Assembly (NCBI GenBank): GCA_035307785.1 | Contig: DATGHS010000147.1 | Location: forward strand, 1 to 14,706 | Source of the DNA: DATGHS01 sp035307785 | GTDB lineage: Bacteria; Planctomycetota; Planctomycetia; Gemmatales; Gemmataceae | DNA length: 14,706 nucleotides | Direction: 5' to 3' | In this document: in pieces, positions 7,290 through 13,847 of the stretch | Position numbering within the stretch: the first letter of the stretch is position 1 | How the letters are laid out: each line of letters begins with the position of its first letter | Program-made: the position numbers and the translations under genes | The notes under the pieces: generated by a model | Told to the model about the DNA's origin: nothing | The model's input: the letters and a program-made list of their open reading frames with translations, nothing else | The model's database searches: none

Positions 7290-8546
7290 TTATTCCATGT
7301 CTTCCAGAAGGTGGCCGAGCTTTTCTTTTTTCGTTAGAAGATACCTCCGGTTCTCGTCGCGAGGCGGCATCTGAATCGGCACGCGTTCGACGATCTTCAG
7401 GCCATAGCCTTCCAGGCCGATTACCTTCTTAGGATTGTTCGTCAGCAGCCGAATTTGCCGCACGCCTAGGTCGAATAGAATCTGGGCGCCAATGCCATAG
7501 TGCCGTAAGTCCGGCGCAAAACCGAGCCGCTTGTTGGCCTCCACGGTGTCGAGCCCTTCTTCCTGCTGCAGCTTGTACGCCTTTAATTTGGCCATGAGCC
7601 CGATGCCTCGGCCTTCCTGCCGCATGTACAGTAATACGCCCTTGCCGGCTTGTGCGATTTGCCTGAGCGCGTAATGCAGTTGCGAGCCGCAGTCGCAGAG
7701 TGCACTATGAAACGTGTCGCCCGTAAGACATTCGCTGTGCACGCGCACCAACACGGCCTCGTCTTGAATGGGAATGCAGCCGTTGGCCTCCATGCCCACG
7801 CCGCCCAAACAGAGTGCCAAATGCGGCTCCGCGTCCACCATCGAACTGTAAGCAATCAAGTCGAAGGCGCCATGCTGGGTAGGAAGCTTGAGCGCGATTT
7901 GCCGCGTAATGAGCCGTTCACGTTGCCGGCGATATTTAATCAGTTCCTCGATGGTGCACATCTTCAAATTGTGCTTGCGGCAAAACTCGCGCAGTTCCGG
8001 GAGCCGCGCCATGGTGCCGTCTTCGTTCACGATCTCGCAGAGGACCGCCGCATCCTTGAGCCCGGCCAGACGCGTCAGATCCACGCTGCCTTCGGTATGG
8101 CCGGCCCGCACCAACACGCCGCCTTCCCGCGCCCGGAGCCCATCCATGTGCCCGTGGCCACGCACGAGATCGGCCGGTGTGGAACGATCATCCACCACGA
8201 CTTGTACGGTCCGGGCCCGGTCGTAAGCCGAGATGCCGGTCGTAATCCCGGTCCTGGCATCGAATTTTTGCGTCAGCGGCGTCGCCTTTGGATCGGTATT
8301 GGCCGTCATGGGCTCCAGGTGCATCCGCTCGCAGATTTCCGGCGACATCGCCAGGCAGACCATGCCGCAGGCGTTGTGCATCATGAAATTAATTGCTTCC
8401 GGCGTGACCTTCTCCGCGGCGACGATGAGGTCGCCTTCGTTCTCGCGATACTCGTCGTCGACCAAGACGATCATGCGTCCGGCGCGCAAATCCAAAATGG
8501 CCTCCTCGATCGTACAAAACTCGTCGCGTGATTCATTTTCGGCCAT
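7290..8546 (-). CDS. ribBA: Bifunctional 3,4-dihydroxy-2-butanone-4-phosphate synthase / GTP cyclohydrolase II
   Basis: The N-terminal domain makes dihydroxybutanone phosphate from ribulose 5-phosphate and the C-terminal domain opens GTP; both feed riboflavin synthesis. The start at 8546 is preceded by GAGGA with a 6-nt spacer and gives 418 aa. RibB domain: DDEYRENEGDL (30-40), GISAYDRA (104-111) and GHTE (149-152). RibA domain from about 215: zinc cysteines C273, C284 and C286 in SECLTGD...CDCG, RQEGRGIGL (309-317) and TNNPKK. Oddity: the usual RPGHxxPLRA loop reads RGHGHMDGLRA (129-139), one residue longer and with both prolines replaced. The linker before RVHSEC is also somewhat longer than I expect. 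The gene is divergent from the ABC operon. Confidence 0.96.
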   Translation of the reverse strand: MAENESRDEFCTIEEAILDLRAGRMIVLVDDEYRENEGDLIVAAEKVTPEAINFMMHNACGMVCLAMSPEICERMHLEPMTANTDPKATPLTQKFDARTGITTGISAYDRARTVQVVVDDRSTPADLVRGHGHMDGLRAREGGVLVRAGHTEGSVDLTRLAGLKDAAVLCEIVNEDGTMARLPELREFCRKHNLKMCTIEELIKYRRQRERLITRQIALKLPTQHGAFDLIAYSSMVDAEPHLALCLGGVGMEANGCIPIQDEAVLVRVHSECLTGDTFHSALCDCGSQLHYALRQIAQAGKGVLLYMRQEGRGIGLMAKLKAYKLQQEEGLDTVEANKRLGFAPDLRHYGIGAQILFDLGVRQIRLLTNNPKKVIGLEGYGLKIVERVPIQMPPRDENRRYLLTKKEKLGHLLEDME

Positions 8547-8572
8547 GGTGTGTCCTCGGGGTTGTTCAAGCA

Positions 8573-8578
8573 ATTATA
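8573..8578 (-). promoter_or_regulatory. Probable -10 box of ribBA
   Basis: The minus strand reads TATAAT here, 26 nt before the ATG at 8546. The region where a -35 box would fall overlaps the palindrome at 8587-8610. The leader is far too short for an FMN riboswitch. Confidence 0.45.
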
Positions 8579-8586
8579 CCCCGAAA

Positions 8587-8610
8587 GCCCACGGACGGAA
8601 GTCCGTGGGC
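8587..8610. repeat. Perfect 10-bp stem palindrome upstream of ribBA
   Basis: GCCCACGGAC (8587-8596), GGAA spacer, GTCCGTGGGC (8601-8610). It sits between the divergent ribBA and ABC genes, 8 bp beyond the ribBA -10 box. It could be an operator or simply a dispersed repeat. Confidence 0.75.
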
Positions 8611-8688
8611 CCTAACCGCAGATTGCCCTTTTTTCTCAGAGCGACTCCGCGTATAGGGCTGGTTCTGGATTATCCCAAGGAGCCGTCC

Positions 8689-9693
8689 ATGGCAGGGACT
8701 GCCGACGCTCTGGTGGTGGAAACGACGCGGCTCACCAAGATTTACCAGAACCGCCAGATCGCCATTAACGATGTCTCGCTGACCATTGAACCGGGCAACG
8801 TTCTCGGCCTGCTCGGTCCGAATGGCGCCGGCAAGACCACGCTCCTGCGGCTCATACTCGGCCTGCACCGGCCGACGGCCGGCACCGTGCGCGTTTTCGG
8901 CCGTCGCATGCATACCAACGCGGCCGGCCTGCGCTGCCGCATCGGCTACATTCCCACGAATCCGCAGTTTCCCCGCGGCATGACGCCGATCTCCTATCTT
9001 GACTACATGGCCCGGCTTTTTGGCCTACCTCGCGATGTACGCAAGCCGCGTCTGGCCTCGCTTATTCGCGCCGTTGATCTGCTCAATGCCTCCGGCGACT
9101 CCATCGACCGCTTCTCCAACGGCATGACCGCCCGGCTCGCCGTGGCGGCCAGCCTCATCAACGAACCCGACCTGCTCATCTGGGACGAACCCACGCACGG
9201 CCTCGACATCGAAGCCCGCCGCAGCATGCTGGAATTGATCAAGACTCTGGCCGCCGAAAAAACGCTCATCATCTCGAGCCACAACCTCGGCGACATCGAC
9301 GAAGTCTGCAACCACGCCGCCGTGCTGAGCCGCGGCCAGATGATCTTCAGCGGTTCGCTCTCAGACCTGAAAGGCCGCATTCGAAAGAACCATTACGAAC
9401 TCGATCTCGAAGGCGATCAAAAGTCGATTGCCAAGGCCGTGCAGATCTGCAAGAGCATGCAGGAATTCAAGACGGTAACGCTCAAACAGCGCCGGCTCGA
9501 GTTACTGATGAACCAGACGGAATCGAATTGTAATGCGCTGGCCAATGTCTTCGTCACGCTGTCGGATAACAAGGTGACGCTGGTCAGCATCCGCAGCGTC
9601 GGCCAGCAGACCGAGCAAGCGTACCTGGACTTGGTGGAAACCGAAGAGCAACGCGGCTTCACGCGGCTGTATTCGATGGGCGAAGCGGCGTGA
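8689..9693 (+). CDS. ABC transporter ATP-binding protein (ABC-2 type)
   Basis: This is the ATPase subunit of a membrane exporter or related system. The start is fixed by a strong AAGGAG (8677-8682) six bases before the ATG, giving 334 aa. Walker A GPNGAGKTT spans residues 43-51. The signature is FSNGM instead of LSGGQ, followed by Walker B LLIWDEPTHGLD and the switch histidine in ISSHNLGDIDE. About 100 residues after the core form a C-terminal extension, common in ABC-2 ATPases. The permease partner is the gene at 10249, with a small unknown gene between them. The substrate cannot be told. Confidence 0.93.
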   Translation: MAGTADALVVETTRLTKIYQNRQIAINDVSLTIEPGNVLGLLGPNGAGKTTLLRLILGLHRPTAGTVRVFGRRMHTNAAGLRCRIGYIPTNPQFPRGMTPISYLDYMARLFGLPRDVRKPRLASLIRAVDLLNASGDSIDRFSNGMTARLAVAASLINEPDLLIWDEPTHGLDIEARRSMLELIKTLAAEKTLIISSHNLGDIDEVCNHAAVLSRGQMIFSGSLSDLKGRIRKNHYELDLEGDQKSIAKAVQICKSMQEFKTVTLKQRRLELLMNQTESNCNALANVFVTLSDNKVTLVSIRSVGQQTEQAYLDLVETEEQRGFTRLYSMGEAA

Positions 9694-9714
9694 AATCATA
9701 GCAGCGGAGCCAGA

Positions 9715-10107
9715 ATGAGCACTTTCTGTTGCCTTTTGCTGCTTTGTGCGCCGTCTCAATCTGAGGCAGCCGTGATTTCGCCGGAGACCCCCATTTTCGC
9801 GGATGTCAACGGTGGCAAAGCCAGATTCGCCGAGTTTTTACCGCGTGTGCTACCTCCTACTGCGAACCAAGCCTCGCGCTGGGGGATCGGCCCTGTCGAC
9901 AGTCTCGCGAGATTCCGAAAAGCTTGCAAAACAGCGCGTCTCATTCGTCACGGAATGAAGAAAGAGGACTGGCGTCCGCTCGTGCAAAGCCTGAATTGGT
10001 TGGCCAGTTCAGAGGGTCTCGACGGGGGATGCCATTTATTTCAGTACTTCTGGTTGACTGAGGGACGTGATCGCGAAGTGGCGGAGATCGCTGTCTACTG
10101 GCCGTGA
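9715..10107 (+). CDS. Small protein of unknown function within the ABC transporter set
   Basis: The 130-aa frame starts 21 bp after the ATPase stop and has GGAG (9706-9709) five bases before its ATG, which supports translation. The N terminus (MSTFCCLLLLCAPSQSEA) could be a short signal peptide. The middle part (KTARLIRHGMKKEDWRPLV) and the end (LFQYFWLTEGRDREVAEIAV) look like a compact globular fold, but I recognise no family. Its codon use is less GC-biased than that of its neighbours. It could be an accessory subunit of the transporter, a recent insertion, or a decaying gene. Confidence 0.55.
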   Translation: MSTFCCLLLLCAPSQSEAAVISPETPIFADVNGGKARFAEFLPRVLPPTANQASRWGIGPVDSLARFRKACKTARLIRHGMKKEDWRPLVQSLNWLASSEGLDGGCHLFQYFWLTEGRDREVAEIAVYWP

Positions 10108-10157
10108 GAACTGTCCTTCGTCCCCGGCACTGCCAGGGAACGAGTTGAATTTGGTTC

Positions 10158-10228
10158 GGCGAGCCGAGCCCCGTAAGGGGCCGGGTTGAGCTCGCTTCGA
10201 CCCGGCCCCTTACGGGGCTCGGCTCGCC
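10158..10228. repeat. Perfect 29-bp inverted repeat with 13-nt loop
   Basis: Arms 10158-10186 and 10200-10228 are exact reverse complements. Each arm also contains its own small palindrome, GCCCC-GTAA-GGGGC or its complement, so two short hairpins or one long one can form. GAATTT occurs on both sides (10147-10152 and 10231-10236) as a possible chance direct repeat. It lies 20 bp upstream of the permease ATG. No T-run follows. Confidence 0.95.
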
Positions 10229-10248
10229 TGGAATTTCTAGGATGGCCC

Positions 10249-11022
10249 ATGAACACTCCCGTAACCTTCATCGCCCGAAAGTATCGCATCTTCCTCCCGT
10301 ACTGGGCGGTCTTTCAGACCGACTTGCACCAGACGCTGCGCAACTGGATCTACCTCACCTGGGTCATCGGCACGCTGCTGGCCGCGTTTGGCTTTTTGCT
10401 CTTCCGCATTGGCGTGCACCGCGTGGCGGGGATGGTGCAATACGCCTCGGTGGCCGTCAGCGACATGCTGCACTGGATCGTGCTTGGCAGCCTCGCGTTG
10501 ATTGCCGTGCAAACCGTGGGCGCCATCTCTTCCGAGCGCGGCACGTTGGCCGACTCGGTGCTGAGCCGCGGCATTAGCCGGTATCAGTACTACCTGGCGA
10601 AATGGCACTCGCGGTTAGTCTGCATCCTCGGCAGCTACCTCGCCCTGGCCGGGCTGATGCTGATCTTTAGCCATTTCCTGCTGCACGAAGACCTCTCGCT
10701 GCTCGGCAGCATTATCGCCATCTGGACAATGGCCTCATTCCTGGTGGTGGTCATCTCCTGCGGCGTTATGTTGAGTTCGATCTGCAAAAGCACGCTCATG
10801 GGCATGACGATCATCTGGCTGGTCATGTACGGCGGCGGCTACTTGCTTGAATTGCTGCCGGCCACCTACCCGTCGCCCAACCGGATTATTAACCAGTTGC
10901 CGTTAATGATGCAGGGACAGTACAACATGGGCGCGTTCTGGGAACTGATGATGATGACCGGCATCGTTTCCGGCGCGATGGCATTCGTGGGGCTGGTGCG
11001 CTTCTCGCGCAGCGACGTTTGA
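10249..11022 (+). CDS. ABC-2 type transporter permease
   Basis: The 257-aa product has six predicted membrane helices: about residues 32-52, 72-95, 120-142, 148-173, 180-205 and 225-250. The motif ISSERGTLADSVLSRGISR between helices 2 and 3 is typical of ABC-2 permeases. The start at 10249 has AGGA (10239-10242) at good spacing. A longer frame opening at 10186 would be encoded by the palindrome and is rejected. It probably pairs with the ATPase at 8689. The 29-bp inverted repeat just upstream separates it from the first two genes and may affect its expression. Confidence 0.9.
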   Translation: MNTPVTFIARKYRIFLPYWAVFQTDLHQTLRNWIYLTWVIGTLLAAFGFLLFRIGVHRVAGMVQYASVAVSDMLHWIVLGSLALIAVQTVGAISSERGTLADSVLSRGISRYQYYLAKWHSRLVCILGSYLALAGLMLIFSHFLLHEDLSLLGSIIAIWTMASFLVVVISCGVMLSSICKSTLMGMTIIWLVMYGGGYLLELLPATYPSPNRIINQLPLMMQGQYNMGAFWELMMMTGIVSGAMAFVGLVRFSRSDV

Positions 11023-11023
11023 A

Positions 11024-11038
11024 TTGGCGAGCGTCGAG
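11024..11038 (+). repeat. Partial copy of the ligA-downstream repeat
   Basis: TTGGCGAGCGTCGAG is the exact reverse complement of 1536-1550. It begins two bases after the permease stop, and the following CAACGTG (11038-11044 region) also matches an inner part of that repeat. The second arm is absent, and the nested palindrome at 11045 follows directly. Confidence 0.65.
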
Positions 11039-11044
11039 CAACGT

Positions 11045-11210
11045 GAACCCCAACGGGGTTCCATCTCATAGCCCAGGGTTGCCGCGCTTCGCGGCTACCC
11101 TGGGAAATCGCATCCCGCCAACACCAACCCTGAAAGGGTTGGATCGCTCCCGCCCAGGGTAGCGGCGAAGCGCCGCAACCCTGGGCTATGTGATGAAACG
11201 CCTTCGGCGT
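11045..11210. repeat. Nested palindromic element, copy 1
   Basis: Five small hairpins lie in mirror order: GAACCCC-AAC-GGGGTTC (11045-11061); a CCCAGGGT/ACCCTGGG stem with inner GCCGCG/CGCGGC (11072-11104); CCAACCCT-GAA-AGGGTTGG (11124-11142); an inverted CCCAGGGT unit with inner GCGGCG/CGCCGC (11152-11186); and ACGCC-TTC-GGCGT (11198-11210). The second and fourth units are reverse complements of each other at 31 of 33 positions, so the whole is a large palindrome; CATAGCCC and GGGCTATG flank the pair. It fills most of the 314-bp gap between permease and dioxygenase. The rest of that gap holds the partial repeat at 11024 and the stems at 11244-11271. Confidence 0.9.
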
Positions 11211-11243
11211 AAAAAACTTCCGACAGATTCCGGGAAGATCATT

Positions 11244-11271
11244 GGCGGTCTTGGAACCGCCTAAAGGCGGT
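11244..11271. repeat. Three-part GGCGGT / ACCGCC / GGCGGT element
   Basis: GGCGGT (11244-11249), ACCGCC (11256-11261) and GGCGGT (11266-11271) allow two mutually exclusive hairpins sharing the middle segment; the second one extends to ACCGCCT-AA-AGGCGGT (11256-11271). It lies 65 bp upstream of the dioxygenase ATG. I recall the second hairpin and the following TACTACGAAC as a frequent planctomycete intergenic motif, without a search. Confidence 0.6.
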
Positions 11272-11336
11272 ACTACGAACAAATTCGTATACTCTCGAAT
11301 ATTCAGTTTCGAACAAGCGCCCCCCGAGCCCTCCCT

Positions 11337-12221
11337 ATGGCTGAAGACCTTTCCAAATACTCGCGCCCCATCAGTTCCTTCGCCCCGCGTCCGCTGCGGG
11401 CTGAAGAGTGGCAGAAATACCGCCTCTCCGATGACCAGGTCGCCCACTTCCACGAATTTGGCTACGTCAGCGGCATTCGCATCCTCGACGATGCTCAGGT
11501 CGAGCGACTTCGGCAGGAATTGCAAACACTCACCGATCCCAAGCACCCCGGCCACGAACTCTTCTACGAATTCAATACGAACGAATCGTCCGACCCGAGC
11601 CGGGTGCTCTTCCACGCCCTCGGCGCCTGGCGCATCGCACCAGGTTTTCACGATATCCTCTGGCATCCCGCGTTTACGGTGCCGGCCAGCCAGTTACTCG
11701 GCGGGGCGGTCCGCTTTTGGCACGATCAGCTATTTTGCAAGCCGGCCCAACATGGCGGTGTGGTTGCCTGGCATCAGGACTATTCGTACTGGACGCGAAC
11801 GAAGCCGATGGCCCATCTCACCTGCTGGATCGGCCTCGACGATGCCACGGCTGACAACGGCTGCCTGCAGTACGTGCCCGGCAGCCATAAATGGGACTTG
11901 CTGCCGATCACCGGCCTGGCCGGCGACATGGACGCGATTCAAACGGTGCTAACGCCGGAACAAAAGGCGAAGTTCAAACCGGTGGCAATTGAATTGAAGA
12001 AGGGCGAAGCCGCCTTCCATCATCCCTTGATGGTGCATGGCTCCTACGCGAATTCGACCGAGCGGCAGCGACGCGCGACGGTGATCAACGTCTTTCGCGA
12101 CGGCGTGAAATCCGATTTGAATAAGCCTCTGCTCGAAGGCGTGGACGCGATCCCGGTGGGCCGACCCATGAGCGGGCGATTCTTTCCGCTGCTGTATAAT
12201 CCGGGAGGCACGGCGAATTAG
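11337..12221 (+). CDS. Phytanoyl-CoA dioxygenase (PhyH) family protein
   Basis: Family members are Fe(II)/2-oxoglutarate oxygenases that hydroxylate varied small molecules. In the 294-aa product the iron site is H146 and D148 (AWHQDYSYW) plus H234 (MVHGSYANST), and R245 or R246 is placed to bind 2-oxoglutarate. YVPGSHKWD (179-187) is a typical PhyH segment. There is no signal peptide, so it should be cytoplasmic. The length is normal. The ATG at 11337 lacks a clear Shine-Dalgarno. The gene stands alone, bracketed by two copies of the same nested palindrome (11045-11210 and 12300-12502). The substrate cannot be deduced. Confidence 0.92.
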   Translation: MAEDLSKYSRPISSFAPRPLRAEEWQKYRLSDDQVAHFHEFGYVSGIRILDDAQVERLRQELQTLTDPKHPGHELFYEFNTNESSDPSRVLFHALGAWRIAPGFHDILWHPAFTVPASQLLGGAVRFWHDQLFCKPAQHGGVVAWHQDYSYWTRTKPMAHLTCWIGLDDATADNGCLQYVPGSHKWDLLPITGLAGDMDAIQTVLTPEQKAKFKPVAIELKKGEAAFHHPLMVHGSYANSTERQRRATVINVFRDGVKSDLNKPLLEGVDAIPVGRPMSGRFFPLLYNPGGTAN

Positions 12222-12299
12222 ATTGAGTTCAAATGCTTGTCGCTGGTCCATTTTTCGCGCAATGCGGTGCGTATTCAATCGATTGGCAAATGCCGATAC

Positions 12300-12502
12300 G
12301 ACCCCGAAGGGGTCAAACAACACAGCCCAGGGTCGCGGCGAAGCCGCGCACCCTGGGAAGCGACGAAGCGACCAATCCATCAGCCCTGAAAGAAGGCGGG
12401 CAGGTTGTCCAACCCTTTCAGGGTTGTTGGTTGGGGACTTCTTCGTTTCCCAGGGTGCGCCGGAGCGACCCTGGGCTGTGTTATTCAACCCCTTCGGGGT
12501 TG
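12300..12502. repeat. Nested palindromic element, copy 2
   Basis: It has the same architecture as the copy at 11045: GACCCC-GAA-GGGGTC (12300-12314); a CCCAGGGT/ACCCTGGG stem with inner CGCGGC/GCCGCG and GAA loop (12326-12357); a central part where CCCTGAAAG (12384-12392) pairs with CTTTCAGGG (12415-12423) and which also holds CAACCCT-TTC-AGGGTTG (12410-12426); an inverted CCCAGGGT unit (12449-12475); and CAACCCC-TTC-GGGGTTG (12486-12502). The spacer motif ACACAGCCCAGGGT appears in both halves, inverted. The last hairpin lies inside the coding end of the minus-strand gene that stops at 12481. Confidence 0.9.
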
Positions 12503-13716
12503 GAATTGCCAAGTGTAAGCTTTTGACTCACGATTTTGCTCGCAGCCGGCGTATCACTTGCCTGTTGTTCCAGCAGCCAATCTTCCAGAATCACATGCCG
12601 AATTTGTGGCGCGCGCAGCAGCCGAGCCTCCGACGGCAACCGGCGGGCCAGCCACGGCCGGCGGACCACGTGGGAGAGCATGCGCTTGCCGAAGCCGCCT
12701 GGAAAGCGGCCGTGCAACTGCAGGTTCACGTCGTCGCTCAGCCGCTTGAACGTAGCTGGGATCAGATTCGGGTCTGGCCCCACGTGGACAATGGTCTCAA
12801 TACCATGGTCGAGCACCTGCACAATCTCTTCCCATAACTGCTGCGGATGGTCCACCCAGCGATGCAGAAGTTCGCGCGTGTTGTCGCCGTTGTAGCGTTG
12901 GTCCGGCACAGCAGCGGAGATGATTGGCAACGGCGGCGCCGCGGTTCCGCCGGGCACGGTCTGCAACATCATGGCCGTGCGGTTCGGCAAGTGCCGCTGC
13001 CAGGTGATGTGCGTGTGCAACGGCGGCCAGCGGTGCGCGTTCTTGCGCAGGTTCGTGCCCAGCGGCATGCGTTTTTCGATTTGCGCGCGAAAACGATCCA
13101 CCGTGTCTTGCTGGCCGAGCAGCAGCACGCAGTTCGGCGACAGCACTGTCGAGATGCCGATCACGCCGTTGCCGGCCAGGTTGATCTCGTGACAGAGTCG
13201 CCGCACATCCGCCACGTCGAGTGCCAGTTTCCGCGAGAACAGGACGCCCATGGTGACATCATGGGCCAACGCCGCCGAATCGGCCGCCAGGGAGATCGGA
13301 ATCGGCAGCATATCGGCAAGCTCATAAACTCCTGCGGCGACCAGCGCGATCGGCTCGCCCAAGCTGAAGCCGAACGCCAGCCGGGCCTGGCGGAATGGGA
13401 TTTCGAAATACTGCTCCAGAATGCGCAACTGGCCCAACTCGACGCCGGCAATCAGCGCGATGTCCTCTGCATAAGTGGACAAATCGCGCGTCTCTTCGCG
13501 CCGCCGGATGCGGCCCGCCAAATCGACTGGCTTCTGCAAGGTCTTGCTGCAAATATCGCTGGCTTCGCGCAGCGATTTCTCGATGATCGGCCCATAAGTA
13601 GGGTGCTCGAGCAATTCGAAGGTGCGGCCCAGGTTGGTGACGTTGTAGCCGCGAAACGAGAACGCAGTGCGCGACAGCGATTGGCGAAGCAGTTCAGCTT
13701 GGGACAATGGCTTCAT
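12481..13716 (-). CDS. Malonyl-CoA:ACP transacylase-like protein (FabD/AT fold)
   Basis: FabD moves malonyl groups from CoA to acyl carrier protein. The 411-aa product has the nucleophile motif GFSLGE (S118), matching GHSLGE of FabD, a likely partner histidine at H234 (PPLHTH), and a C-terminal HVGPDPNLIPATFKRL resembling the FabD 'GPG..L' region. It is about 100 residues longer than usual FabD, and the neighbourhood has no fab genes, so a role in fatty acid or polyketide synthesis is inferred only. The start at 13716 follows a GAGGGGGG stretch and excludes a repeat-derived upstream extension. The last residues, SNPEGVE, and the stop codon are encoded by the distal arm of the nested palindrome. 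Confidence 0.8.
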   Translation of the reverse strand: MKPLSQAELLRQSLSRTAFSFRGYNVTNLGRTFELLEHPTYGPIIEKSLREASDICSKTLQKPVDLAGRIRRREETRDLSTYAEDIALIAGVELGQLRILEQYFEIPFRQARLAFGFSLGEPIALVAAGVYELADMLPIPISLAADSAALAHDVTMGVLFSRKLALDVADVRRLCHEINLAGNGVIGISTVLSPNCVLLLGQQDTVDRFRAQIEKRMPLGTNLRKNAHRWPPLHTHITWQRHLPNRTAMMLQTVPGGTAAPPLPIISAAVPDQRYNGDNTRELLHRWVDHPQQLWEEIVQVLDHGIETIVHVGPDPNLIPATFKRLSDDVNLQLHGRFPGGFGKRMLSHVVRRPWLARRLPSEARLLRAPQIRHVILEDWLLEQQASDTPAASKIVSQKLTLGNSNPEGVE

Positions 13717-13761
13717 GGTGCGGCGCCCCCCTCTGGCCCTCCGGACCACGCATTTCAGGCC

Positions 13762-13774
13762 GGCCGTAGCGGCC
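13762..13774. repeat. Short palindrome upstream of the transacylase-like gene
   Basis: GGCCG-TAG-CGGCC, followed by TCTACT. It lies between the likely promoter and the start codon at 13716, so it would be in the 5' leader. It is small enough to be chance, but its style fits the other palindromes here. Confidence 0.4.
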
Positions 13775-13782
13775 TCTACTAA

Positions 13783-13813
13783 ATAATAGCACACGCTGAC
13801 AAGGGGCTGTCAA
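13783..13813 (-). promoter_or_regulatory. Probable promoter of the transacylase-like gene
   Basis: On the minus strand TTGACA (13808-13813) is followed after 19 bp by TATTAT (13783-13788). The -35 is perfect and the -10 matches five of six positions, but the spacer is 2 bp longer than ideal. It lies about 67 nt upstream of the ATG. Confidence 0.42.
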
Positions 13814-13847
13814 CGAGGTCGGCAGCAACTGCTTCTGTGCCAATGAG

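Noticed and set aside
7650..8531. Long open frame antisense to ribBA (293 aa, + strand)
   Set aside because: It lies fully within ribBA on the other strand, is rich in Arg, His and Gln, and matches no family; a shadow of a GC-rich gene.
8233..8688. Upstream extension of the ABC ATPase frame
   Set aside because: It runs antisense through ribBA; the ATG at 8689 has a strong AAGGAG site.
8547..8688. FMN riboswitch before ribBA
   Set aside because: The distance from the -10 box to the start is about 26 nt, too short for the aptamer, and no conserved core was seen.
10186..10248. Upstream extension of the permease
   Set aside because: It would be encoded mainly by the inverted repeat; the ATG at 10249 has a good ribosome site.
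10866..11666. Open frame on the minus strand across the nested palindrome (266 aa)
   Set aside because: It is made of antisense permease, repeat DNA and antisense dioxygenase. Its repeat-derived segments resemble spurious proteins often predicted from such palindromes.
11045..12502. CRISPR array or insertion sequence
   Set aside because: The repeated units are palindromes in mirror order without regular spacers, and no cas gene or transposase is present.
12223..12837. Open frame on the + strand across the second nested palindrome (204 aa)
   Set aside because: The first half is translated repeat and the second half is antisense to the transacylase-like gene.
12847..13782. Long open frame antisense to the transacylase-like gene (311 aa, + strand)
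   Set aside because: Low-complexity Arg/Gln/Ala/His composition and full overlap with a gene having clear FabD motifs.
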